NCBI GenBank assembly: GCA_947464415.1
Contig: CANHWU010000009.1
Span: forward strand, 1-36,485
Source: Flavobacteriales bacterium
Lineage (GTDB): Bacteria; Bacteroidota; Bacteroidia; Flavobacteriales_D; Sanyastnellaceae
Reading direction: 5' to 3'
DNA length: 36,485 nucleotides
Part shown: piece after piece, positions 18,446-26,971 of the stretch
How the letters are laid out: every line of letters starts with the position of its first letter
Numbering within the stretch: position 1 is the first letter of the stretch
Program-made: the position numbers and the translations under genes
The notes under the pieces: model-generated
Databases searched by the model: none
What the model was told of the DNA's origin: nothing
Seen by the model: the letters and a program-made list of their open reading frames with translations, nothing else

Positions 18446-19234
18446 TTATCGAGCGCTTTGCCTTTTTAATATTTTTCTGAATAAATGAGGGAAGTATTGG
18501 TGCAAAAACAGACTGAACAACTCCTTCCCTCCCACTCCGAATTCAATTTTATTTTGTTCCACTCCTTTAATGATTTGTTCAGCACAGTCTTTGGCACTAA
18601 TTCCTTGAGCTTGATGAGAATCCATGGCACCATCAGCTTCTCCATTGGAGTTGAGCGCGTGTTTTGAAATGTCGGTGGCAATGAATCCTGGAGTTACCAT
18701 ATGTACTTGAACATTGTCTTTTTCTACCTCCATTCTCACGCTATCATAATATCCATGCAAAGCATGTTTGGAGGCGGCATATGAAGATCTGAGGTAAAAT
18801 CCCCATTTTCCAGTGAGACTGGATATTACAATGATTTTCCCTGATTTTTTTTGGACCATTCCAGGAAGTACTGATTGCGTGAGTCTGATATGACCGAAAA
18901 AGTTACTTTCAAATATTTTCCTAGTTACTTCTATACTGGTCTCAACGGACAAAGCTCTTTGGCTAATGCCCCCACAATGGATCACGATATCGCATTGTGA
19001 ATGCTGAGAATTGAAAAGTTGTATGCCCTCTTGGATACTGCTTTCATTGGTCAGGTCGATGGGAATAATACTCGATCTTTTTGGGTTCGATAATGTACTT
19101 TGAATTTCTGATAAGCTTTTTTGATCACGAGAAGATAGGACAACAAAAGCTCCCTTTTGATGGAGCATTTGAGCCAATGCAGCTCCTATTCCTCGGCTGG
19201 CACCGATAATCCAAATTGTTTTATTGTTCCACAT
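18446..19234 (-). CDS. SDR family NAD(P)-dependent oxidoreductase
   Basis: IIGASRGIGAALA, HCGGISQRA, SSLTGKWGFYLRSSYAASKHALHGYYDS, TPGFIATDI. Confidence 0.93.
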   Translation of the reverse strand: MWNNKTIWIIGASRGIGAALAQMLHQKGAFVVLSSRDQKSLSEIQSTLSNPKRSSIIPIDLTNESSIQEGIQLFNSQHSQCDIVIHCGGISQRALSVETSIEVTRKIFESNFFGHIRLTQSVLPGMVQKKSGKIIVISSLTGKWGFYLRSSYAASKHALHGYYDSVRMEVEKDNVQVHMVTPGFIATDISKHALNSNGEADGAMDSHQAQGISAKDCAEQIIKGVEQNKIEFGVGGKELFSLFLHQYFPHLFRKILKRQSAR

Positions 19235-19268
19235 GTCGCAAAGCTAATTAGATTTGAACCTTGAATCG

Positions 19269-19296
19269 TTAACCATTGCTTAACCTCTATTTAACT
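19269..19296 (+). promoter_or_regulatory. Pho-box-like triple direct repeat TTAACC-N5-TTAACC-N5-TTAACT
   Basis: Hexamers start at 19269, 19280 and 19291 (exact 11-bp period), ending 10 bp before the TAATTTTG -7 element. Confidence 0.65.
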
Positions 19297-19306
19297 TTTT
19301 CTCCGC

Positions 19307-19314
19307 TAATTTTG
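19307..19314 (+). promoter_or_regulatory. Putative -7 element TAATTTTG for the response regulator operon
   Basis: TAnnTTTG match 19 bp upstream of ATG 19334. Confidence 0.55.
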
Positions 19315-19333
19315 AAACGAAAATAATGGGATT

Positions 19334-20014
19334 ATGGCGCAACGTATTTTGTTAGTAGATGATGAGCAGGATTTGATAGATCTTCTCAAATACAATTTGG
19401 AAAAGGAAGGATTTGAAATTTATTCCGCGCTGAATGGTCGTGAAGCGGTGGCAAAGGCAAAGGAAATTGTCCCTGCGCTTATTCTCATGGATGTGATGAT
19501 GCCGGAGATGGATGGGATGGAGGCGTGCAGAGAAATAAGAGAAATCCCGGAATGTGCGAATACTATCATTGCTTTTTTGACAGCAAGAAATGAAGATTAC
19601 AGTCAGTTGGCGGGTTTTGATTCTGGAGGAGATGATTATATTCCCAAGCCGATTAAACCAAGAATTCTGATTTCGAAAGTAAAGGCTTGGTTAAAGAGAA
19701 CCGAGATTGCAGGCGTAATGCCATCTTCAGAGGTGCTATCCAATGGAGGTATTGTGATTGATAAAGATAAGTACTTGGTGACAAAGGGAACAGAAGTTTT
19801 TCAATTGCCTAAAAAAGAGTTTGAACTATTGGCCTTGCTGGTTTCTGCCCCCGGTAGGGTTTTCACCCGAGATTATATTTTGAATTATGTATGGGGAAAT
19901 GATGTTATAGTAGGCGATCGCACCATCGATGTTCATATCCGAAAATTGCGTGAAAAATTGGGAGACGAATTATTTAAAACAATTAAGGGAGTAGGCTATA
20001 AATTTGAGCCTTGA
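19334..20014 (+). CDS. OmpR/PhoB-type response regulator
   Basis: Receiver VDDEQDLIDLL, LILMDVMMPEMDG, K in PKPIKP; wHTH LPKKEFELLALL...RTIDVHIRKLREKLG...IKGVGYKFEP. Confidence 0.95.
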   Translation: MAQRILLVDDEQDLIDLLKYNLEKEGFEIYSALNGREAVAKAKEIVPALILMDVMMPEMDGMEACREIREIPECANTIIAFLTARNEDYSQLAGFDSGGDDYIPKPIKPRILISKVKAWLKRTEIAGVMPSSEVLSNGGIVIDKDKYLVTKGTEVFQLPKKEFELLALLVSAPGRVFTRDYILNYVWGNDVIVGDRTIDVHIRKLREKLGDELFKTIKGVGYKFEP

Positions 20015-21060
20015 TGAAACCTAGATCTCCCCGCGCTATTGCATTTTGGATTGCAGCAGTCATTGCCTTATTCGTATCGATTTTTTCATTTCTTTTTTTT
20101 CTTTACTTACACCAACCTTTTAAGCATTTAATTTTTATCTTGATTTTGGGTGGGTTGAGTGGTGGTGTCTCTTATTGGCTAACCAGCCAATTTATTGAAA
20201 AGTTTCTTTATCAAAAGATCAAAATCATTTACAAGAATATCCACACTTTTAAAAGTCAAACAGAGAAAAAACCAAGTATTGTGATGAGTGAGGATATTCT
20301 TCATGATATCGAATCGGAAGTTTCGCAGTGGGTAGAGGACAAAATAAAGGAGGTGAAACAACTTAAGGAGACGGATTCTTTTCGAAAGGAGTATATTGGA
20401 AACTTGGCCCATGAGCTAAAAACTCCATTGTTTGGAATACAAGGGTACTTGGAAACTTTGATGGATGATGATTTGGAAGATAAGGAACGAATCAAACTTT
20501 TTGTTTCAAAAGCCAATCGACAGGCAGATCGATTGTCAGAGCTCATTATCGATTTGGATTTGATAACGAAACTGGAAAGTGGAGCCATGCCACTCAATCA
20601 AGATAAGTTTGATTTGATTGCGTTGGTGCACAAGGTGATGATGGATTTAGAGGATTACGCGGCTACTAAGGGCATTCGATTGTTTGTAAAGGAGGGTTCT
20701 CCCAAGCAGTTGATGGTATTTGGTGATGCTTCAAAGATTGAGCAAGTGCTTACCAATTTGATTTCGAACTCTATCCATTATGGTCAAGAGAATGGAGAGG
20801 TGAAGTTTCGGTTTTATGATATGGAAGAACATATCTTATGTGAGGTTGCGGATGATGGGATTGGGATTGCAAAGGAACATTTACCTAGAATTTTTGAGCG
20901 TTTTTATCGCGTCGATAAAAGTAGATCGAGACATGATGGAGGTTCGGGTTTAGGCTTGGCCATTTGCAAGCACATTATTGAAGCGCATCAAGAAACACTC
21001 ACTGTTAGAAGCACAGAGGGAATAGGAAGCACCTTTGCTTTTACCCTGAGAAAGGTTTAA
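20014..21060 (+). CDS. PhoR-like sensor histidine kinase
   Basis: Two N-terminal TM helices, HELKTPLFGIQGYLE (H box), NLISNSIHYG (N), DDGIGI, FYRVDKSRSR, GGSGLGLAI. Likely start is ATG 20014 (TGATG overlap), not TTG 20011. Confidence 0.94.
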   Translation: MKPRSPRAIAFWIAAVIALFVSIFSFLFFLYLHQPFKHLIFILILGGLSGGVSYWLTSQFIEKFLYQKIKIIYKNIHTFKSQTEKKPSIVMSEDILHDIESEVSQWVEDKIKEVKQLKETDSFRKEYIGNLAHELKTPLFGIQGYLETLMDDDLEDKERIKLFVSKANRQADRLSELIIDLDLITKLESGAMPLNQDKFDLIALVHKVMMDLEDYAATKGIRLFVKEGSPKQLMVFGDASKIEQVLTNLISNSIHYGQENGEVKFRFYDMEEHILCEVADDGIGIAKEHLPRIFERFYRVDKSRSRHDGGSGLGLAICKHIIEAHQETLTVRSTEGIGSTFAFTLRKV

Positions 21061-21737
21061 GGAGCAGGAAAAAAGGGATTGTGTTTTTTCTCATGTCCAA
21101 TGGTGGTGGCAGGTCCATGTCCACTGAAAACGACATAGTCATCCGGGAATTCATACAATCGATAAATGGACATTTGAATTTCCTCTATGCTCCCCCCGGG
21201 AAGATCTGTTCTTCCAATGCTTTCTCGAAATAATACATCCCCGCTGAGAATAGTGCTAGAGGCGTGATGAATAAAGGCCAAGTGACCTGTACAATGGCCA
21301 GGAACAAAAATGGTGGTTAAGACTTCGGTTCCTATTTCCAAGGCTGTTCCTTCCACAAGATCATTTCCCTTATCAATAGGCGCAGAGAAGGGAATGTTCC
21401 ATAGTGTACTCATTTGCTCTGATCGGACAATATTATTTTCTTCTAAAGGATGATGGTAAAATGGAACATGGAATTGACCCTGTAGAAAAGCCACACCTAG
21501 GATATGATCGATGTGACAATGGGTGTTGTAAATGGCGGTGAGCTTTAGTTGATAATCATGTAAAGCTTGTAAAAAAATTCTTTCTTCTTGTGAGTTCGAC
21601 ATTCCAGGATCAATGGCAACGGCATTCTGATTTCCCTCTTCCCAAATGATATAGGTGTTTTCTTGAAAGGGTCCAAAAACAAATTGAATCAGATTAATTT
21701 TATTTCTTTTAAGAAAGTTGTAGTGTTGGTCAGCCAT
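21057..21737 (-). CDS. MBL fold metallo-hydrolase (glyoxalase II-like)
   Basis: NTHCHIDHILG, VPGHCTGHLAF, ILSGDVLFRESIGRTDLPGG, FSGHGPATTIGHEK. Confidence 0.94.
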   Translation of the reverse strand: MADQHYNFLKRNKINLIQFVFGPFQENTYIIWEEGNQNAVAIDPGMSNSQEERIFLQALHDYQLKLTAIYNTHCHIDHILGVAFLQGQFHVPFYHHPLEENNIVRSEQMSTLWNIPFSAPIDKGNDLVEGTALEIGTEVLTTIFVPGHCTGHLAFIHHASSTILSGDVLFRESIGRTDLPGGSIEEIQMSIYRLYEFPDDYVVFSGHGPATTIGHEKKHNPFFPAP

Positions 21738-21759
21738 ATATGGATTATTTTAGCGAGCA

Positions 21760-24700
21760 ATGTTAAGGCATATAGCGGTCGGTTGGTTGATTTTTTGTTT
21801 TTCTTTCGAGAATCCTCTTTTTGCGCAGTTTTACCAGGGAAGTAACCTCGAGTTTGGCAAGAGTAGGGTGCAATATCGGGATTTTGAATGGTCTTACTAT
21901 AAAGCAAAATATGCGGATGTTTACTTCTATCAAGGAGGTGAGAAATTAGCCCTTCAAACCGCAGAAAAAAGCGATAAATTTTTTGAAGAGCTAATCGCGT
22001 TTTTGGGATTTGAGCCAAGAGAGAGATTGTATATCATGGCTTACCTCAGTCAATCCGATATGCGCCAGACCAATGTAGGCTCAACCCCCAATGAGAACAA
22101 TCAAATTATTGGAACATCAGCGATCATTCAGAACAAACTTTTTGTTTATTTCGAGGGGGATCACGATGTTTATTTTCGGCAGTTACAAGAGGGATTGGCC
22201 CAAATTGCGGTGAATCAAGTACTTTATGGCGGCTCATGGAAGGACGCCCTCAAGGAGGCCGCGTTTTCTGCATTTCCAGAATGGTATATGAAAGGACTGG
22301 GTCTTTGGATGGCGAAACCGGAGAGTGCAGATTTAGATCTTTTCATGATCAAAGAGCTTCAACAGAAAAATCCGCAAATTAACTTTTGGAGTAATGATGA
22401 GGCGAGGTTGGGAGGGGCGGCATTTTGGAGTTTTATAGCCGATCGGTACGGATACCAGGTAATTCCTAATATTATTCAAATGTCCAAATTCGCTAGGGGA
22501 ATTGATTTGGGATTTGAATTGATTGTAGGTAAGAGTATTGATGTTATTGTGGAGGAATTTTATCAGTTTTACGCCACTAAACTGCAACGAATTGTTCAAC
22601 CAACCGATATCCCCAATGACCCGAAGCTCAGAAAAACTTTGGGTGAGATAGCGTTGAAGTATAGAAAGAAATTTATTTATCGCGATTTTCATGAAAGTCC
22701 TGATGGCGCCTATTGGTCATTTGTCACACATGAGAAGGGGCAGTACAGATTGTGGTTGTACAATAAGATAACACAAAAAGCAAAGTGCATTGTAAAGAGA
22801 GAGCCAAAGTTGGACAGGATGGAAGATCTAACATTTCCCTCCACTTGTTGGCACCCTACCTCAGAAACTTTCTGTTATTTCTATGAGAAAAAAGGATTTT
22901 TGAGACTTGCACAGTATTCTATTTCAGAGAAAAAATGGAATGAGAAGCAAATATTCTCCATCGATAAAGTGCTGTATCCAAGATTCAGTGCTGATGGTAA
23001 GAATATTGTTTTTATTGGTGTCTCTGCGGGTAAAAGTGATGTTTTTGTTCTGCCCGCTATAGGCAATTCTCCCAAACCTTTAACCAGGACGGAGGAGGAT
23101 GATTTTAGTCCGGTGTTACTTCCCAATAGAAAGGTGGTGTACTTGTCTAAATCAAAGGATGAAAAGTCTATAAAGCCATATACACTGTCTCAAGTGGATG
23201 TGACAGGCAATGGAAAGTCGGAGTTGATTTATTCTTCTCAGCATCCATTGCGATTTGCTTTTGGATTGGGCTCTGAGGAGATGGGATGTGTGGAGGAAAG
23301 ATCTTCGGGAATGAAATTTCTTCGCATTCGATGGGACTCTGTAATCGCAAGTATTGATACCACCATTCATTATCGAAAGGCACCAATGGTGAATGAGATC
23401 GCTGAATTGCCTTTCAAAGCAAAAGTTTTGGAGGGTCCCACTTCTGATAGTAGTTGGAATTACCTGCATTATTACTCCGGTCATGTTAGGTTATCCAAAA
23501 AAAAGAACAAAGGTTGGAGTGGTTCAATTTTAACAGGGGATGATGATTTGGAACTATTGCCGCTGGATACGCTCGATTTTGTTGTTAAGCCCCCTCTCAT
23601 GGATCAAATTGATTTAAATCATTTTCTTTTTTCGGAGGAGAGATTATTGTATTCAAAAGAAAAGGCCAGTTTAATATTAGCGGACAGTACCAGCAATAAA
23701 AAGAAGAGGGAGAAATCGGAATTGAAGAGGAGTAATTATGAATTGAATTTCGCTACCGATTTTGCCTCAACCAAATTAGACAACACCTTTGCCAGTTCTT
23801 TTTATCAAAATGCGAGTTCAGGGCCAACGAGTATTTTTCCGGGAATGAGTGGATTGGTCAAGGTGTCAATATCCGACTTATTGGAGGATTATCGCATGTA
23901 TGCAGCTGTGCGGATTGCGGCAGATATCCGCAATAGTGATTTCGGATTGGCCTTCGAGAATAATAAGCATCAATTGGATAAGAAAATTACTTTTCAAAGG
24001 AGGTCACAACGTTGGGGGAATATTTTTAGCGCATACAGATTGGAGACTTATATGGTTACTCAACAATGGAAGTATCCTTTCAATGAGTTTCATTGCATTC
24101 GTTTGAATTTGATTTATCGTTGGGATAGGAGGATAAACTTGTCCGTGGATCCTGTGAGCTTGGCAGACCCTAATGAAAATGAGAATAACGCTGGTTTATT
24201 ACTCGAGTACAATTTAGATAATACCAGAAGTTTGGGGATGAATTTGTTGGAGGGAACCAGAGGAAAAATGTGGTATGAATTTTATCAACAGCCTGACAAT
24301 TGGAAGGAAAAAACGGACATGCATATTTTGGGTGGTGATTTTAGACATTATAAGAAATTACATCGCTCTATTATAGCGGCTTTCAGGGTGGCTGGTGCAA
24401 CTTCCTTGGGCGCTAGGCGTGTCGTCCACTATTTAGGGGGAGTAGATAACTGGTTATTTCAACGCGTTGATCAAAGTACTGAGGTGTCTACACAAATGAA
24501 TTATCGATTTGCCTCTTTCTGCGGGCCGATGAGAGGTTTCTATATCAATGCGCGCAATGGTAATAGCTTCATTGCTGCAAATACGGAGATCAGAGTCCCC
24601 GTTTTTAGCTATCTATCCAAAACGCCTATTCGAAGTGATTTTATTCGACACTTTCAGGTAATTGGATTTGGAGATGTGGGTAGTGCTTGGACAGGTAAAT

Positions 24701-24921
24701 CTCCTTACGATGTTTCCAATGGTTTTAATACCAATACGGTGACATTGCGTCCGGTGAGTGTTACGGTAAACAGCAATCGCGAACCCATTATTTATGGTTA
24801 TGGATTTGGATTAAGATCTAAAGTGCTCGGTTACTTTTTGCGAGCTGACTGGGCATGGGGAATTGACGATGGACAAATTTTACCGAGAGTGTTTTACCTC
24901 TCTCTGAATATGGATTTCTAG
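21760..24921 (+). CDS. Large outer-membrane-associated protein: degenerate peptidase MA-like N-domain, PD40/TolB-like propeller, C-terminal beta-barrel
   Basis: Signal peptide; EGLAQIAVNQ...FPEWYMKGLGLWMA; DGAYWSF, SADGKNIVFIGVSAGKSDVFVLP, DDFSPVLLPNRKVVYLSKS propeller-like blades; C-terminal alternating strands ending RVFYLSLNMDF. Confidence 0.75.
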   Translation: MLRHIAVGWLIFCFSFENPLFAQFYQGSNLEFGKSRVQYRDFEWSYYKAKYADVYFYQGGEKLALQTAEKSDKFFEELIAFLGFEPRERLYIMAYLSQSDMRQTNVGSTPNENNQIIGTSAIIQNKLFVYFEGDHDVYFRQLQEGLAQIAVNQVLYGGSWKDALKEAAFSAFPEWYMKGLGLWMAKPESADLDLFMIKELQQKNPQINFWSNDEARLGGAAFWSFIADRYGYQVIPNIIQMSKFARGIDLGFELIVGKSIDVIVEEFYQFYATKLQRIVQPTDIPNDPKLRKTLGEIALKYRKKFIYRDFHESPDGAYWSFVTHEKGQYRLWLYNKITQKAKCIVKREPKLDRMEDLTFPSTCWHPTSETFCYFYEKKGFLRLAQYSISEKKWNEKQIFSIDKVLYPRFSADGKNIVFIGVSAGKSDVFVLPAIGNSPKPLTRTEEDDFSPVLLPNRKVVYLSKSKDEKSIKPYTLSQVDVTGNGKSELIYSSQHPLRFAFGLGSEEMGCVEERSSGMKFLRIRWDSVIASIDTTIHYRKAPMVNEIAELPFKAKVLEGPTSDSSWNYLHYYSGHVRLSKKKNKGWSGSILTGDDDLELLPLDTLDFVVKPPLMDQIDLNHFLFSEERLLYSKEKASLILADSTSNKKKREKSELKRSNYELNFATDFASTKLDNTFASSFYQNASSGPTSIFPGMSGLVKVSISDLLEDYRMYAAVRIAADIRNSDFGLAFENNKHQLDKKITFQRRSQRWGNIFSAYRLETYMVTQQWKYPFNEFHCIRLNLIYRWDRRINLSVDPVSLADPNENENNAGLLLEYNLDNTRSLGMNLLEGTRGKMWYEFYQQPDNWKEKTDMHILGGDFRHYKKLHRSIIAAFRVAGATSLGARRVVHYLGGVDNWLFQRVDQSTEVSTQMNYRFASFCGPMRGFYINARNGNSFIAANTEIRVPVFSYLSKTPIRSDFIRHFQVIGFGDVGSAWTGKSPYDVSNGFNTNTVTLRPVSVTVNSNREPIIYGYGFGLRSKVLGYFLRADWAWGIDDGQILPRVFYLSLNMDF

Positions 24922-24924
24922 GTA

Positions 24925-25935
24925 TTAGAATTTAATAACCCCCTTTCTCGCCCCGCCTCTTCCTTTGCTGGTCATCCAATTGTATTTTGATTTGTAAAAA
25001 TTAGATTTGGTTTTGACAATTTTGCTAACATAAAATTGGAAGGTCATATAATTATCATTATTCAAATTGTTACCACGGGGACTACCCGCTGAATAGAAGT
25101 TAGTACTTGGAATCCCTTCGTCAATGGAGCGATCATTCACAAATAGATCGTCGTCAAAGCTATGGAAAACATACCCTTTGGCGATAGTGGCATCCGATCC
25201 AGCAGAGGCCTCAATCTTCGCCTCTGTGGGATACTGTGTTGAAATATCATCTAAATAGTCAGTGAAGGTAATTCTCCAAGAATATTCCATTCCGAATCTC
25301 CATTTTTTCTGATACGTAAAATACATTCCAATACCTGTGGGTATGGCAAAGGTGACAGGAGAATAAGTATTGTCTTGACCTTCTGTTTTCCATGGACGAA
25401 CTTTTTCCCATCTTCCGTAATAATCCTGAATGGAACCACCTTGTTCTCTGGAAATATAGTCTGCTGCGAATTCGTTAATAAATCCTTTTGGATTGGAATA
25501 CAGGCCTGCTAAACCTCCAAAAACATAGATTTTCATATCAGGACTGAAGTATCCCTGATTGGTTAAGTCGCTATCATAATAGAGGGTAAATTCACCTCTA
25601 GCAGAAAGTTCAACCATATCATTTTTAAATCTCAAGTTACGAGCACGTCTGGGAAAGTAAGTAGTCAGTTCATCTCGTCCCTCAATTCTGATATAATCCA
25701 TGGTGGCGGACCATGCTAGTTTTTTATTTTTTCTTTTTCGGTAAAAAGCGCCAACCGCCCATCGAGTGGAGGGTAGATGCATGTCTACTATGAAATCTCG
25801 CCTGGGATCACTTTTTCCACCAATATCTCCGAGATAATTGGCAGCTCCTGCTCGAATGCCATAATCAATTTTGTATTGACCAAAAGCAGGCACCAAAAAT
25901 AAAGTGGCGAAAAAAGGAAGTAAGTATTTTTTCAT
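24925..25935 (-). CDS. DUF6089-like outer-membrane beta-barrel protein
   Basis: Signal peptide MKKYLLPFFATLFLVPAFGQ, YGIRAGAANYLGDIGG, FGMEYSWRITFTDYLDDIST. ORF-track start 25995 rejected in favour of ATG 25935. Confidence 0.85.
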   Translation of the reverse strand: MKKYLLPFFATLFLVPAFGQYKIDYGIRAGAANYLGDIGGKSDPRRDFIVDMHLPSTRWAVGAFYRKRKNKKLAWSATMDYIRIEGRDELTTYFPRRARNLRFKNDMVELSARGEFTLYYDSDLTNQGYFSPDMKIYVFGGLAGLYSNPKGFINEFAADYISREQGGSIQDYYGRWEKVRPWKTEGQDNTYSPVTFAIPTGIGMYFTYQKKWRFGMEYSWRITFTDYLDDISTQYPTEAKIEASAGSDATIAKGYVFHSFDDDLFVNDRSIDEGIPSTNFYSAGSPRGNNLNNDNYMTFQFYVSKIVKTKSNFYKSKYNWMTSKGRGGARKGVIKF

Positions 25936-25947
25936 AATGTCTAATAG

Positions 25948-25955
25948 CAAATATA
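25948..25955 (-). promoter_or_regulatory. Putative -7 element TATATTTG (minus) for the DUF6089-like gene
   Basis: CAAATATA on +, 12 bp upstream of the ATG; CAA (TTG on minus) at 25975-25977 at about 19-bp spacing. Confidence 0.55.
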
Positions 25956-25968
25956 CAAAAAAATCGAA

Positions 25969-25996
25969 TGTGTTCAATATTAAGAAATTGAACACA
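25969..25996. repeat. Perfect 10-bp inverted repeat TGTGTTCAAT-N8-ATTGAACACA (candidate operator)
   Basis: Direct reading: tgtgttcaat attaagaa attgaacaca. Confidence 0.9.
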
Positions 25997-26017
25997 AAGT
26001 TTTCTTAATTTTAGGAC

Positions 26018-26971
26018 GTGAATCAAGTGAGGGAACTATTGAAAATTCGGTATCCGATTATCCAGGGTGGTATGATTTGGTGCTCTGGCTGGCGATTGGC
26101 AAGTGCTGTGAGCAATGCGGGTGGATTGGGAACTATTGGTGCGGGGTCTATGTATCCTGATGTTTTGAAGGAGCACATTATGAAATGTAAGCTGGCCACT
26201 TCGCAAACTTTTGCAGTAAATCTGCCCTTGATCTATCCTCAAGTATCGGATCATATTGATATTATTATTGAAAACAAGGTGCCGGTGGTGATTACTTCTG
26301 CTGGTAATCCCTCTTTGTTTACTTCGAGATTTCAAGAAGCTGGAATCAAAGTGTTACATGTAGTTTCGAGCGCGAAATTTGCAGTGAAAGCTCAAAAGGC
26401 GGGATGTGATGCTGTGATTGCAGAGGGATTTGAGGCTGGCGGACACAATGGACGCGAGGAAACTACTACCATGTGCCTCATTCCAAAAGTCCGTGATGCT
26501 ATTTCCATACCTTTAATTGCAGCAGGGGGTATTGCTGATGGAAGGTCCATGATGGCGGCATTTGCTTTGGGGGCAGAAGGTGTTCAAATGGGATCTCGTT
26601 TTGTAGCCACAATAGAATCATCCGCTCATGAGTCTTTTAAGCAAGCGGTAATCAATGCAGATGAGGGCGATACGCAACTTACATTGAAGGAGATCACGCC
26701 TGTAAGATTACTGACTAATCCATTTGCCGAACAGGTAAAATTGGCCTATCAGAACGGAGCAACCATTGAGGAGCTCAAAGCGTTGTTGGGTAGGGCAAGG
26801 GCCAAAAAAGGAATGTTTGAAGGCAATATGATAGATGGAGAGTTGGAGATCGGTCAAGTTTCTTCAAGGTTGGACAATCTAAAACCGGCAAAGGACGTTA
26901 TCGTTGAAACAATGAGGGAGTTCAATAGTTTGAGATCACAGTTATTCAATGAATTGGCTTACATTGATTAG
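26018..26971 (+). CDS. Nitronate monooxygenase / 2-nitropropane dioxygenase family
   Basis: YPIIQGGMIWCSGWRLASAVSNAGGLGTIGAG, AEGFEAGGHNGREE, IPLIAAGGIADG, GAEGVQMGSRFVAT; GTG start. Confidence 0.92.
   Translation: MNQVRELLKIRYPIIQGGMIWCSGWRLASAVSNAGGLGTIGAGSMYPDVLKEHIMKCKLATSQTFAVNLPLIYPQVSDHIDIIIENKVPVVITSAGNPSLFTSRFQEAGIKVLHVVSSAKFAVKAQKAGCDAVIAEGFEAGGHNGREETTTMCLIPKVRDAISIPLIAAGGIADGRSMMAAFALGAEGVQMGSRFVATIESSAHESFKQAVINADEGDTQLTLKEITPVRLLTNPFAEQVKLAYQNGATIEELKALLGRARAKKGMFEGNMIDGELEIGQVSSRLDNLKPAKDVIVETMREFNSLRSQLFNELAYID

Noticed and set aside
22333-22692. 119-aa minus-strand ORF inside the large PD40 protein
   Set aside because: Antisense shadow of a continuous 1053-aa ORF; no motif.
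25936-25995. N-terminal extension of the DUF6089-like ORF (MFNFLILNTFDFFVYLLLDI)
   Set aside because: Overlaps the putative promoter and the inverted repeat; the signal peptide begins properly at MKKYLLPFF (25935).
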